The notes: a model not told the origin generated them from the sequence alone. A stretch of DNA of 35,850 bases from an uncultured Actinomycetes bacterium (GCA_900318935.1 ONMP01000008.1:1-35850), one strand, 5' to 3'; counted from the first letter of the stretch, positions 18,121-26,412 are shown. Numbers and translations: made by a program.

Positions 18121-18147
18121 CGTTTGCGCAGCACATCGGCGCAAACG
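18121..18147 (-). promoter_or_regulatory. Hairpin in the 5' leader of the second subtilase gene
   Basis: A perfect 9-bp inverted repeat, CGTTTGCGC/GCGCAAACG with a 9-base centre, lies directly before the ribosome site of the subtilase (start 18108). It could be an operator or an mRNA structure controlling translation. A TATTAT -10-like hexamer lies about 25-30 bases further upstream on the minus strand. Confidence 0.5.
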
Positions 18148-18355
18148 AATCTTTCTCCCTAACAGAGATAATATGACGATAACACGATTTGCACTGCAAG
18201 CATACATGCGATGCACACAAGCGACATGCCGCGCCGTTTTGCGTGTGCTGCTTGAGATACACCTCCTTTGGCGCAATCGGCGCATCCGCCCCGAGCGTCG
18301 CATAGGGCTCGCGCCGTGATAGCATGGAGCTAAGGGCAAACGAAAGGGGCAATTC

Positions 18356-19609
18356 ATGGCGTGGAACACAAACGTTTTGGTTGGACAATCGGGCGGACCA
18401 ACGGCGGCCATCAACGCGAGTCTGGCGGGCGTCTTTGACACCGCACGCGATCTCGGCGCGCACGTATTGGGCATGCGCTACGGCATCGAAGGCTTCCTGG
18501 CAGGGCGCATCGTCTACCTCGACCGCACGCTCGGCGACCCCATGGACATCGAACTGCTGCGACGCACGCCGGCGAGCTTCTTGGGCAGCTGCCGCTTCAA
18601 GCTTCCCGAGCCCGAGGAGGATCCGGCATTCTTTGAGGACGCCTTCGCGAAGTTCGAGGACGCACATGCCGGCGCCGTCCTCTACATCGGCGGCAACGAC
18701 TCCATGGACACCATCGACAAGCTCGGGCGTTGGGCAGATGCTCACGGCAGCGACGTGAGGCTCATCGGCATCCCAAAAACCATCGACAACGACCTTGTGG
18801 GCACGGACCATACCCCCGGTTTCGGCAGCGCCGCCAAGTTCATTGCCACGACCATGCGCGAAATCGAGCGTGATTCGAGCGTCTATGACCTCAAAAGCGT
18901 CACTTTCGTTGAGATTATGGGTCGCGATGCCGGCTGGCTCGCTGGCTCGGCCTGTCTCGCAGGCGCCCTCGGAAACCCCTGCCCCGACCTCGTGCTCCTT
19001 CCCGAGGTGACACTGAACCAAGAAGCTCTGCTCGACCGCATCTCTTTGCTACTCGCGCGCAAAAACACCGTAGTCGTGGCCGTAAGCGAGGGCGTACGCC
19101 ATCGTGACGGCACGCTCCTCTGCGACGCCGCAGCCGAGGCGGCAGACGGCACGCGCCTCGATGCCTTCGGCCACGTCGCGTCGCTCTCGGGTACAGGACG
19201 CTATCTCGCAAGCGTCACTCGCGCAGCGCTTGGCTGCAAGACGCGCGCCATCGAACTCTCGACACTGCAACGCTGTGCCAGCCATGTCGCAAGTGCCACT
19301 GACCTTGCTGAAGCATATGCCTTGGGAGGTGCGGGTGTGCTTGCCGCACAAGACGGAAAGACGTCGGTGATGACCGCCATCAAACGCATCTTTGACAAGC
19401 CCTACCTCTACGACACCACGCTCACGCCCATCGCAGACGTGGCAAACAAGGCCCGCAAGGTGCCACGCGAGTTCATCGCCCCCGACGGCATGGGCGTAAC
19501 GGCCGCTTTTGACCGCTACGCACGCCCGCTCATCGAAGGCGAGGTGTCCAGCACCTACCAGGGCGGCGTCCCCCACCACATCAAGGCCCTCGAAGCTGAC
19601 CGCTCGTAG
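18356..19609 (+). CDS. pfp: Pyrophosphate-dependent 6-phosphofructokinase
   Basis: A 417-residue phosphofructokinase that phosphorylates fructose 6-phosphate using pyrophosphate, a reversible glycolytic step. The phosphate-donor loop reads GGNDS (112-116) where ATP enzymes have GGDGS; Asp115 replaces the Gly that admits ATP. The next loop reads PKTIDND (140-146) with Lys141 instead of the ATP-type Gly. Both substitutions mark the PPi-dependent class. The substrate motif MGRDAGWLA lies at 188-196 and the N-terminal QSGGPTAAIN at 11-20. The ATG follows AAAGGGG. The gene is transcribed divergently from the subtilase and ends in its own terminator. Use of PPi as donor fits an anaerobic fermenter saving ATP. 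Confidence 0.95.
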   Translation: MAWNTNVLVGQSGGPTAAINASLAGVFDTARDLGAHVLGMRYGIEGFLAGRIVYLDRTLGDPMDIELLRRTPASFLGSCRFKLPEPEEDPAFFEDAFAKFEDAHAGAVLYIGGNDSMDTIDKLGRWADAHGSDVRLIGIPKTIDNDLVGTDHTPGFGSAAKFIATTMREIERDSSVYDLKSVTFVEIMGRDAGWLAGSACLAGALGNPCPDLVLLPEVTLNQEALLDRISLLLARKNTVVVAVSEGVRHRDGTLLCDAAAEAADGTRLDAFGHVASLSGTGRYLASVTRAALGCKTRAIELSTLQRCASHVASATDLAEAYALGGAGVLAAQDGKTSVMTAIKRIFDKPYLYDTTLTPIADVANKARKVPREFIAPDGMGVTAAFDRYARPLIEGEVSSTYQGGVPHHIKALEADRS

Positions 19610-19631
19610 ATGAGCGGATCGTCACATGAAA

Positions 19632-19683
19632 AAGTGGCCCCTTGCGTGCACCTATTTGGCGCATGCAAGGAGCCAACTTTTTT
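19632..19683 (+). terminator. Terminator after pfp
   Basis: A long imperfect stem (AAGTGGCCCCTTGCGTGC against GCATGCAAGGAGCCAACTT) is followed by TTTTTT on the plus strand. The minus strand also has an A/T flank, so it may serve the convergent barstar gene too. Confidence 0.8.
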
Positions 19684-19695
19684 GAACCTGTAACC

Positions 19696-19974
19696 CTATG
19701 GGCGAATCGTACAGCCGAGGAAACAGCTGCGTTGGGCGCTCTCGCTGATGACCTCGACGAAACTCTCAAACCAGACCTTTGACTCAGACGGATCGGTCGC
19801 GCGCTCGAGTACGATGCGCGTGGGCCTATCGATGTCGCCTAGGCAGTCCTCAAGTGCATCGAGATTATGGCCGTAAAACTCTGGGAAGCCAAGTTTTTGC
19901 GCCAAGCGCTCGTGCGCCTCTTCGGCCGTCTCAAGCTCAACCTCCCGGAGCACCACCCTACGTGGACGTGGCAT
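19696..19974 (-). CDS. Barstar-family ribonuclease inhibitor
   Basis: A 92-residue cytosolic protein of the barstar family. It has an N-terminal strand (VVLREVELETAEEAHERLAQKLGFPEFYGHNLDAL) leading into the family core FYGHNLDALEDCL at about residues 33-45, with acidic residues (Asp39, Glu42) where barstar's inhibitory helix lies. RIVLE and a C-terminal helix follow. Barstar plugs the active site of barnase in the producing cell. The gene lies 14 bases after the barnase-type gene in the same direction, with GGAGG before its ATG, so toxin and immunity are co-expressed. Confidence 0.9.
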   Translation of the reverse strand: MPRPRRVVLREVELETAEEAHERLAQKLGFPEFYGHNLDALEDCLGDIDRPTRIVLERATDPSESKVWFESFVEVISESAQRSCFLGCTIRP

Positions 19975-19988
19975 GTCGCACCTCCTCT

Positions 19989-20642
19989 TTAATATAGTTG
20001 CTCGAATGTCTTGTAGTGATTGCCGGTGTAATAGATGAGGCCATCGTTCGAGTACACGATGCGCTTGGCCCCGCGCGACCCACCCCTATAGTCGATGTCG
20101 CACTCGTACCACGTTCGGCCTTTTGCGTTCGGCAGACGCTTTTCGCGGTTGCCAAAGCGGTCACCACCGATGGACTTGCCGGGGCATGCCTCGTCCAGAC
20201 TCAACCCCTCGGTCTTCCATCCGGCGTCCTCCGCCTCATCCTTGGTTACGTAGTTGCTGGGCAGATGTCCGAATTCGTGCAGGTAGAGCGCTACCTCCTC
20301 CTTTGAGGTGTAGGTACCATCCTCGGTGACGCCCGGCGCTCGGGCACCACCGACCGACCTGTCTTGCGCGCTATCCCCCTCAACGTCGGAGGTATCGACC
20401 TCAGCGTCCTGACCCTCTTCGAGCTCAACTCCCTCGCTCTTGGCCCCCTCATTGGCCTCCGCCTCCGATGCCTCGGACTCGGCGGCTACAGCATCGTCAC
20501 CCTCAACGTTCTGAGTTTCGCCTGTCGCCTCGGCATCCGTTCGTTTAGCCCCAGAGCCATCCGGCGAGCACCCCGGCAGAAACAGCATCCCCACCAACGC
20601 AAGCATCGCCACGAGGGCAACCCACCATCGCTTTCGCGCCAT
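19989..20642 (-). CDS. Lipoprotein barnase-type ribonuclease
   Basis: A 217-residue protein. The N-terminus MARKRWWVALVAML... ends in a lipobox (FLPGC), indicating lipid anchoring to the outer face of the membrane. An acidic, low-complexity linker follows (about residues 30-100). The C-terminal 110 residues match barnase closely: YLHEFGHLPSNYVTKDEAEDAGW, GKSIGGDRFGNRE and GRTWYECDIDY. The equivalents of the catalytic Glu73, Arg83, Arg87 and His102 (TGNHYKTF) are all present. It should cleave RNA after guanosine. The ATG at 20642 was chosen; a TTG at 20648 lies at better distance from AAAGGGG, so the start is uncertain by two codons. It is paired with the barstar gene downstream. Confidence 0.92.
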   Translation of the reverse strand: MARKRWWVALVAMLALVGMLFLPGCSPDGSGAKRTDAEATGETQNVEGDDAVAAESEASEAEANEGAKSEGVELEEGQDAEVDTSDVEGDSAQDRSVGGARAPGVTEDGTYTSKEEVALYLHEFGHLPSNYVTKDEAEDAGWKTEGLSLDEACPGKSIGGDRFGNREKRLPNAKGRTWYECDIDYRGGSRGAKRIVYSNDGLIYYTGNHYKTFEQLY

Positions 20643-20778
20643 ATCCAATCACGACCCCTTTCTATATCGCTCCTTACGATGCCCTTCATCATACTCGCTC
20701 CACATACGACGTGACCCACGACGTGCTAGAATGGGACCTTCAAACGCACCCGAAACGCACCCTAGGAGGTCCTCGTCT

Positions 20779-22782
20779 ATGAGGTGGACCGCACGAACGT
20801 ATCTCTTTGCGCTCCTGGCCTTTGTCGTGGCATGCGCGATGCTCTATACCGCTACGCCTGCCTTGGCCGATGAGCAGCTAGCAACCGCAGAACAGAACGA
20901 GGCCATCGCCGACGCGGCAGAAACCATGGCCTCCGATGAGACGACCTCCACCGACGCCAAGGATTCCACGTCAAAGAAGAAGAAAGAAGAGCCCCCGCCA
21001 CCCAAAGAGTATCTCGTCCACTACGATTCAAACGGCGGCGAGGGATACATGGAGGATTCCGTCTTCATCGAAAAAAAGCCCGCTCCACTCGCACGTTGCA
21101 CGTTTACACGGGCAGGCTATACCTTCGAGGGCTGGAATACTGCGCCCGACGGCACTGGCGCGTCCCTCGCCGACGCTGTCGACGTGCGCGACCTCCTGAG
21201 CGACGCCGGCCTGACCGTCTACGCGCAGTGGGGTTCGCAGATTTACGTCATCCGCTACACCTCGGGCGTTCCCACACAAGACACGTCGCAGGTCTCTGGC
21301 TCGATGCAGTCCCAGCTCGTGGTCCACGACGCCGAAGTTGCGCTCAAGGATTGTGCGTTCGAGCGCGTAGGTTACACCCCCAAGTGTTGGGTGGACCAGA
21401 ATGGCGCGCAGCACGAGTTCGACGAGCATGGCGTCAACTATTCCACCGCAACCGACACCCGATCGTGGGAACTCGCCACTATCGAGAACGGCATTCCTGA
21501 TGAGGGCAAAGACGGACACTGGTCCTGCCAGGGATCGGTAGTCTTTGCGGGAGACGACGGCTCGCTCTGCGCTGCGATGGCGTTTTACTTCGCCGGGTCG
21601 GGGTACTCCAAGGGCTCGCTCGACAACTACGACTCCATGATCAAGGTCGTCAACCTCGATACCGGGGAAGAGTTGAAGAGCAAGCGCGGACTCATGCTCG
21701 AACACGCCAACGATATCGCCTATCGTCCGGACAACAAGCACTTCTACGTGGCGCAGGGCGGCATCAACGAGGGCTTCCCCGATGGCATCGTCGAGCTCGA
21801 CGAAAACCTTGACGAGGTGCGCACCGTGACGCCCGAGGGCACGCACAACATTTGGAACCTCTCGTACTCCGATGGACGCTTCTATGCCATCGGCAACGTT
21901 AACGGCGACAGTTTCGCCCGCGGTAACCCAAACGGCGAGACGAGCGACCTCATCGTGCTCGACGATAACCTCAACCTACTCGAGATCCACACGGTGGACT
22001 ACTCGCTGCAAGGCTTCTCTGGGCAGGGCATGGTCTGCGACGGCAGCTTCCTCTACTCCATCCTCATGAATTTCGGCGAGCACGAGGCTGTGACGAAGCA
22101 ACGGCTCGCCATATTTACGCTCGAAGGAGAGCCGCGCGGTACGCAGCGCATCGACATTCTGGAAGAGGTCGAATCCGCTTCAACACTCGACGGCCGCATG
22201 TATTTCTCGACCAACGGCGGCAACCACGGCACCATCTACGGTACCGATCTCGCAAGCGCAACGATGTCGGTGGTGTGGGAGGCAAATCCCTACCAGATCG
22301 CCTTTGACGAGGGTGGTTTTCCCGCGACGGACATGCCCAAGACCGTAGACACCCATTACGACGAAGAGGTGGCTTTGCCCACCGAGCCGCCTGCGTGTCC
22401 TGGTTATGATTTCGTGGCGTGGACCGAGAATCCCGACGGATCGGGCCAGAGCTTTACCCCGGGCGAGACGGTACATAATCTTGCCGAGTCGGGCACCGTC
22501 ACGCTGTACGCCCAATGGCGTCGAGTTCAAGTCCCGTTCGTACCTGACAATGGCTCGATGACCGACAGCAGCAGCATCGAACCAGAACTTGAAGCCCCCG
22601 CGCCGCGCAGCGCACCGAAGCATCTGGCACAGATGCTTGCGTTGTGCACCGCAATCGTGCTTTTAGGAGCACAAAAAAGACTCCATGGTGACAGGGGGGA
22701 CAGTCCCCTGGGTACCCAGGGGACTGTCCCCCTTTTCCCTTTTTCCCTTTTGCGTACGTTGCACCCTGGGTTAACAGCGTAG
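20779..22782 (+). CDS. Secreted InlB-repeat protein with central propeller-like domain
   Basis: A 667-residue secreted protein starting at ATG 20779 after AGGAGG (the open frame begins earlier at 20731). The signal peptide is residues 1-30 (TATPALA). A KKKKEEPPPP linker leads to a first InlB B-repeat (PF09479 type; HYDSNGGEGY... FTRAGYTFEGWNTAPDGTG... TVYAQW, about 78-151). The central part (about 240-500) has repeated short strand motifs (NDIAYRPDNKHFYVAQGG, DGIVELDENL, DLIVLDDNLNL) suggestive of a beta-propeller. A second InlB repeat follows (EVALPTEPPACPGYDFVAW... TVTLYAQW). It ends with a hydrophobic helix (LAQMLALCTAIVLLG) and Lys/Arg, a membrane anchor without a clear LPXTG. The last 35 codons run through a 38-bp palindrome (22695-22732), probably a later insertion that changed the C-terminus. 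Ligand is unknown. Confidence 0.82.
   Translation: MRWTARTYLFALLAFVVACAMLYTATPALADEQLATAEQNEAIADAAETMASDETTSTDAKDSTSKKKKEEPPPPKEYLVHYDSNGGEGYMEDSVFIEKKPAPLARCTFTRAGYTFEGWNTAPDGTGASLADAVDVRDLLSDAGLTVYAQWGSQIYVIRYTSGVPTQDTSQVSGSMQSQLVVHDAEVALKDCAFERVGYTPKCWVDQNGAQHEFDEHGVNYSTATDTRSWELATIENGIPDEGKDGHWSCQGSVVFAGDDGSLCAAMAFYFAGSGYSKGSLDNYDSMIKVVNLDTGEELKSKRGLMLEHANDIAYRPDNKHFYVAQGGINEGFPDGIVELDENLDEVRTVTPEGTHNIWNLSYSDGRFYAIGNVNGDSFARGNPNGETSDLIVLDDNLNLLEIHTVDYSLQGFSGQGMVCDGSFLYSILMNFGEHEAVTKQRLAIFTLEGEPRGTQRIDILEEVESASTLDGRMYFSTNGGNHGTIYGTDLASATMSVVWEANPYQIAFDEGGFPATDMPKTVDTHYDEEVALPTEPPACPGYDFVAWTENPDGSGQSFTPGETVHNLAESGTVTLYAQWRRVQVPFVPDNGSMTDSSSIEPELEAPAPRSAPKHLAQMLALCTAIVLLGAQKRLHGDRGDSPLGTQGTVPLFPFSLLRTLHPGLTA
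22695..22732. repeat. 38-bp perfect palindrome of the GGGGACAGTCCCC type
   Basis: The sequence is its own reverse complement over 38 bases, centred on GGTACC, with GGGGACAGTCCCC and GGGGACTGTCCCC as arms. It lies in the 3' end of the InlB-repeat gene and is followed by runs of CCCTTTT, so it may also work as a terminator. The arms differ from the REP units at 8126-9065, so it represents another repeat family. Confidence 0.9.
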
Positions 22783-25161
22783 TCGCGAAGGCTTCATGAG
22801 TCGCATGCCGTTAAGCACCACGATGAGTGCCACGCCCGTGTCGGCAAAGACGGCCGCGCCCATGCCTGCCAGCCCCAGCGTCACAAGCACAAAGACGAGC
22901 GCCTTGACGCCGAGAGCAAAGGCGATGTTTTCTCGGACGATGTTCATCGTACGATGCGCAAGGGCAAAGAACTGCGGCAGTTCGGCCAAGCTGTTTGAGA
23001 GAAGCGCGACATCAGCGACCTCCAGGGCCGTGTCGGAGGCGGCGGCTCCCATGGTGATGCCGATGTCCGCCTTTGCCAGAGCTGGCGCGTCGTTGATGCC
23101 GTCGCCCACCATGGCAACCTTCTGCCCCGCTCCTTGGATCTCGCCGATGCGTGCGAGCTTGTCTTGCGGCATCAACTCAGCAGAAACCCGATCAACACCC
23201 AACTCGTCGGCAACGGACGCGGCAACAAGCGCGTTGTCGCCCGTGAGCATCTCGAGAGCAAGTCCCTCATTGGCAAGCTCGGCCATTGCCTGCGAAGCCT
23301 CCGGTCGCGGCGCATCCGCCACCGCGATGACGCCCACTACGGCACCGCCACGCACAACCACCAGCGGTGTGCTGCCAGACGCGCTCATGCGAGCGGCCTC
23401 GTCGTCCACGTCCTTCTCAACGACTGTAATCTCATGTGCGTAGGCAAGCTTGCCCACCACGCACAACTCCCCTGCCACTTCACCACGAATGCCAGATGCT
23501 GCAATTTCTTCGACACCCTCGGCCTCCGGCACCATCACGCCAAGCCGCTCGGCTTCGGCAACGACCGCACGCGCAAGCGGATGCGTTGACTTCTTTTCGA
23601 GCGCCGCCGTCACCGAAAGAAGGTCCTCCGCGGAAGCAAGTCCCAACGGCACGATCTCGCGTACCTCAGGCTCGCCCTTCGTGAGCGTGCCCGTCTTGTC
23701 AAAGGCGATGGCTCTCACGTGGGTGGCAATGTCGAAATACGCGCCACCCTTCACGAGCACGCCCATACGAGCCGCACGTGTAAGTGCCGAGACGAACGAC
23801 ACCGGCGTGGAGATGACCAGCGCACATGGACACGCGACTACCAGCAACGAACATGCACGATAAGCCCAATCGCGCCACAGTTCGATCGTCATGCCACCCT
23901 GCATGACAGCAAGCGCCACGGGCACGCCGATACCCAGAATCAATGCACCGACAATAACGAGAGGCGTGTACGCCGCAGCGAAACGGTTGACAAAGCTCTC
24001 GTACGGCGCCTTCTCGGCCTGAGCCCCCTGCACCTCGCTCACGATGCGCGCCAAGGTGGTGCAGTCCTCGTCCGCCGTGACGAGCACGTCGACCACGCCC
24101 GACGTATTGAGCGTGCCCGCAAACACCTCAGCACCCTCGCCCTTATCCTGCGGGACCGACTCACCCGTGACAGGCGCCTCGTTGAACGAGCTGCTTCCAT
24201 GGGTGATGATGCCGTCGAGTGGCACGCGCTCTCCTGGCAGCACGCGAATGGTGTAGCCCTCCTCAACACCCGAGGTCTGCACGTCCACCGTTCCCCCCTC
24301 AGGAGAGACAACATGCGCAACCGACGGGGCGAGTTCCATGAGGTCACGCACTGATCCAGCCGTCTTGCGCATGGACCAGCCTTCTAGCCACTCCCCCACT
24401 TGGTCGAGGAAGATGACAATCGCCGCGTCCCCAAAGACCGACGGGTCGCCTGTAAATCCGATGATGAGGGCGCCGATGACGGCAATGCCCATGAGGACGT
24501 TCATATCGGCAGTGCGACGACGCAGCGCCGCAAAGGCCATGGGAGCTATGAAGACCAACCCAGCCACGGCAGCTGCCACATAGAAGGGTATGGCACGCTG
24601 TTCATTGCCCAGCGCATGCTCTGAAACAAGCCCCGCGACCAACATGAATGCCGAAGTGCACATGAGGATCTTTTCGCGGTTCTCGTCAAACCAAGAGCGC
24701 TCTGCCTCGAGCTCAGCAAGTTCTTCCTTGCTCATCTTGAGGTCTTCGCCGCATGAACGAACGCAGGCGAGTACGGCACGCTTGCAAGCCCCGACATCAG
24801 TGTCGTCGGATGCGACAACTTCAAGCGTCGCCGTCGCGTACACCAAGCGCGCGTCTTCGACCTCCTTGAGCATGCGCACGGCGTTTTGGACCCCAAGGGC
24901 GCAGTTGGGGCAGTCGAGGCCTACGACGGTATAGGAGAAGGTGGGCTCTGCAGAGAGTTCGCGCGCTGGCATCTCATCGTGATGGTGATGCCCGCAATCG
25001 CAGTGGTCGTCGTGGCAGTGCTCGTGCTCGTGCCCGTGCTCGTGCCCGCAGTCGCAGTGGTCGTCGTGGCAGTGCCCGTGGTCGTGGCCGTGGTCGCAGT
25101 GGTCGTCGTGGCAGTGCCCGTGGTCGTGGCCGTGGTCGTGATGCTTCTCCTCGTGCGACAT
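22771..25161 (-). CDS. zntA: Zn2+/Cd2+/Pb2+-exporting P1B-type ATPase with His-rich N-terminus
   Basis: A 796-residue heavy-metal exporter. The first 65 residues carry 26 His with Cys and Asp in near-repeats of the HGHCHDDHCD type. A heavy-metal-associated domain follows with GLDCPNCA. Membrane helices flank the actuator loop (GESVPQDK). The metal-channel motif is ACPCALVIS, followed by the phosphorylation site DKTGTLT, the THPLA loop and MVGDGINDAPAL. CPC plus GLDCPNCA is typical of the Zn/Cd/Pb subgroup. It lies 2 bases after the ArsR-type sensor gene and shares its promoter and operator. Its 3' end overlaps the convergent InlB-repeat gene by 12 bases. The His-rich region may buffer or sense metal; that is inference. 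Confidence 0.95.
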   Translation of the reverse strand: MSHEEKHHDHGHDHGHCHDDHCDHGHDHGHCHDDHCDCGHEHGHEHEHCHDDHCDCGHHHHDEMPARELSAEPTFSYTVVGLDCPNCALGVQNAVRMLKEVEDARLVYATATLEVVASDDTDVGACKRAVLACVRSCGEDLKMSKEELAELEAERSWFDENREKILMCTSAFMLVAGLVSEHALGNEQRAIPFYVAAAVAGLVFIAPMAFAALRRRTADMNVLMGIAVIGALIIGFTGDPSVFGDAAIVIFLDQVGEWLEGWSMRKTAGSVRDLMELAPSVAHVVSPEGGTVDVQTSGVEEGYTIRVLPGERVPLDGIITHGSSSFNEAPVTGESVPQDKGEGAEVFAGTLNTSGVVDVLVTADEDCTTLARIVSEVQGAQAEKAPYESFVNRFAAAYTPLVIVGALILGIGVPVALAVMQGGMTIELWRDWAYRACSLLVVACPCALVISTPVSFVSALTRAARMGVLVKGGAYFDIATHVRAIAFDKTGTLTKGEPEVREIVPLGLASAEDLLSVTAALEKKSTHPLARAVVAEAERLGVMVPEAEGVEEIAASGIRGEVAGELCVVGKLAYAHEITVVEKDVDDEAARMSASGSTPLVVVRGGAVVGVIAVADAPRPEASQAMAELANEGLALEMLTGDNALVAASVADELGVDRVSAELMPQDKLARIGEIQGAGQKVAMVGDGINDAPALAKADIGITMGAAASDTALEVADVALLSNSLAELPQFFALAHRTMNIVRENIAFALGVKALVFVLVTLGLAGMGAAVFADTGVALIVVLNGMRLMKPSRLRC

Positions 25162-25163
25162 GG

Positions 25164-25490
25164 CTACTCCTCCTCTTTGGGCTCTGCGGCATGCTCCAGA
25201 CCGATTCCGATGAGCAGGCCCACATGGTCATCCGAAAGCGAATAGATCACACGCTGCCCCGACCTGCGTGCCGAAACCAGGCTTCTGTCTCGCAGAAGCC
25301 TCAACTGATGTGATATGGCAGACTGCGATACATGGCAGATCTCTTGCAGCTCCGAGACGCTTCTATCATCCTCGAGCAAAGCGGAGAGAATCTGGAAGCG
25401 CGTGAAGTCCGAAAGCGCATCGAATATCTGCGTTGCGCCATACACCACCGCGTCGTCTGCCAGAAGCTCGTCGAGTCTCTTCTCATCCAT
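25164..25490 (-). CDS. ArsR/SmtB-family zinc-responsive repressor
   Basis: A 108-residue winged-helix repressor: FDALSDFTRFQILSALLEDD, recognition helix region CHVSQSAISHQLRLLRD, and a wing RRSGQRVIYSLSD. The last helix reads SDDHVGLLIGIGLEHAAE. It contains Asp-x-His, then His 11 residues later and Glu 3 after that, which is the spacing of the alpha5 zinc site of SmtB (D104, H106, H117, E120). The alpha3N cysteine pair (CxC) of cadmium/lead sensors is absent. It should therefore release DNA on binding Zn2+. It starts at ATG after AGGAG and ends 2 bases before the exporter gene. The promoter with an overlapping inverted repeat lies just upstream. Confidence 0.93.
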   Translation of the reverse strand: MDEKRLDELLADDAVVYGATQIFDALSDFTRFQILSALLEDDRSVSELQEICHVSQSAISHQLRLLRDRSLVSARRSGQRVIYSLSDDHVGLLIGIGLEHAAEPKEEE

Positions 25491-25502
25491 TGTTTTCTCC
25501 TA

Positions 25503-25562
25503 ATATATGCACATCTGCTCATGTGTTCATACCCAGTATACCGTCCTTCGCACAGAATGCAA
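25503..25562 (-). promoter_or_regulatory. Promoter and ArsR-type operator of the zinc export operon
   Basis: On the minus strand TTGCAT (25562-25557), a 16-base spacer and TATACT (25540-25535) form a good promoter. Directly downstream, 25503-25526 holds an imperfect inverted repeat with arms ACACATGAGCA and TGTGCATATAT around GA, 7 of 11 positions matching. This resembles operators of SmtB/CzrA repressors and covers the expected transcription start, so bound repressor would block initiation. Confidence 0.7.
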
Positions 25563-25637
25563 GCGCAGATTCGCAGACTAGTTCGCGCTAGAATGTACGA
25601 GCCCCGCAATGAAACCCAAAAACGGAAAGGCACCGAT

Positions 25638-26378
25638 ATGAAACAGCCCTCCGACGTTCTAGCGCCAAAGCCTTATCGAGTGCTCAGCGGTAGCGCACTC
25701 AAGCTCATCGCCGTCATCAGCATGTTCATCGACCACGCCTCGAAGCGGCTGCTCGTCCGTAACCCCACAATCACCGAGACGCTTTTTTCGGTGGGCACGC
25801 ATGACATCAGCTGGTTTTATATCCTCACGTCCATCATTGGCCGACTTGCGTTCCCCATATTCTGCTTCCTGCTTGTGGAGGGGTTCATCTATACACGCGA
25901 TCGTCGACGCTACGGATGCAATCTGCTACTGTTTGCGCTTATTTCCGAAGTGCCATTCGACATAAGTCGCATGCTCACGCCCTTTGACCCCTCCTACCAG
26001 AACGTATTCTTTACGCTCTTCATCGGATACCTTGGCATGTGTGCGTTTGAGCGATTCAAAGACAATCGCGCCATGCAAGCCTTCTCCGTCATCGGCCTCG
26101 CGCTCGTCAGCATGGCGCTGAAATGCGACTATGGGGAGAGAGGGTACGCACTCATCATGATATGCTATCTACTGCGCGACAATGCCGTCGCCAAGTCAGC
26201 TCTTGGCTGCTGCGTAACGAGTGCCGCCTGGCGTGCTGGTCTTGCCTTCATCCCCATCAACTTCTACAACGGCAAGCGCGGATTCATCAAGGGGCCTGTG
26301 CTTAAGTTTGCGTTCTACGCCTTCTACCCCGTCCACCTGCTTTTCCTTTGGTGGGCACGCATACAGCTCCACGTCTAA
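25638..26378 (+). CDS. TraX-family integral membrane protein
   Basis: A 246-residue multi-spanning protein of the TraX family (PF05857). Family motifs are SGSALKLIAVISMFIDH at residues 17-33, IIGRLAFPIFCFLLVEGFIYT, LLLFALISEVPFD, QNVFFTLFIGYLG, FYNGKRG and YAFYPVHLLFLW. These proteins resemble membrane acyltransferases; TraX of F plasmid acetylates pilin, but chromosomal copies in Gram-positives have no proven substrate. The ATG at 25638 follows GGAAAGG, chosen over the open frame from 25332 because that would overlap the ArsR gene. It is divergent from the zinc operon and ends before the rpoC terminator. No conjugation genes are nearby. Confidence 0.88.
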   Translation: MKQPSDVLAPKPYRVLSGSALKLIAVISMFIDHASKRLLVRNPTITETLFSVGTHDISWFYILTSIIGRLAFPIFCFLLVEGFIYTRDRRRYGCNLLLFALISEVPFDISRMLTPFDPSYQNVFFTLFIGYLGMCAFERFKDNRAMQAFSVIGLALVSMALKCDYGERGYALIMICYLLRDNAVAKSALGCCVTSAAWRAGLAFIPINFYNGKRGFIKGPVLKFAFYAFYPVHLLFLWWARIQLHV

Positions 26379-26412
26379 AACCCCTCGCAAAACAAGCCCC
26401 TTCATGGTAAAA

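Noticed and set aside
18109-18474. N-terminal extension of the second subtilase up to 18474
   Set aside because: It would overlap the pfp gene, lacks a ribosome site, and places the signal peptide far inside the protein.
17630-19021. A 463-codon minus-strand frame spanning the pfp start and subtilase 5' end
   Set aside because: It overlaps two well-supported genes in other frames and its product matches nothing recognisable.
24990-25145. Tandem repeat as a CRISPR or intergenic minisatellite
   Set aside because: It is in frame and encodes the His-rich N-terminus of the exporter.
25638-26378. Evidence for a conjugative element because of the TraX-like protein
   Set aside because: No other transfer, integrase or relaxase gene is present, and stand-alone TraX-family genes are common on chromosomes.
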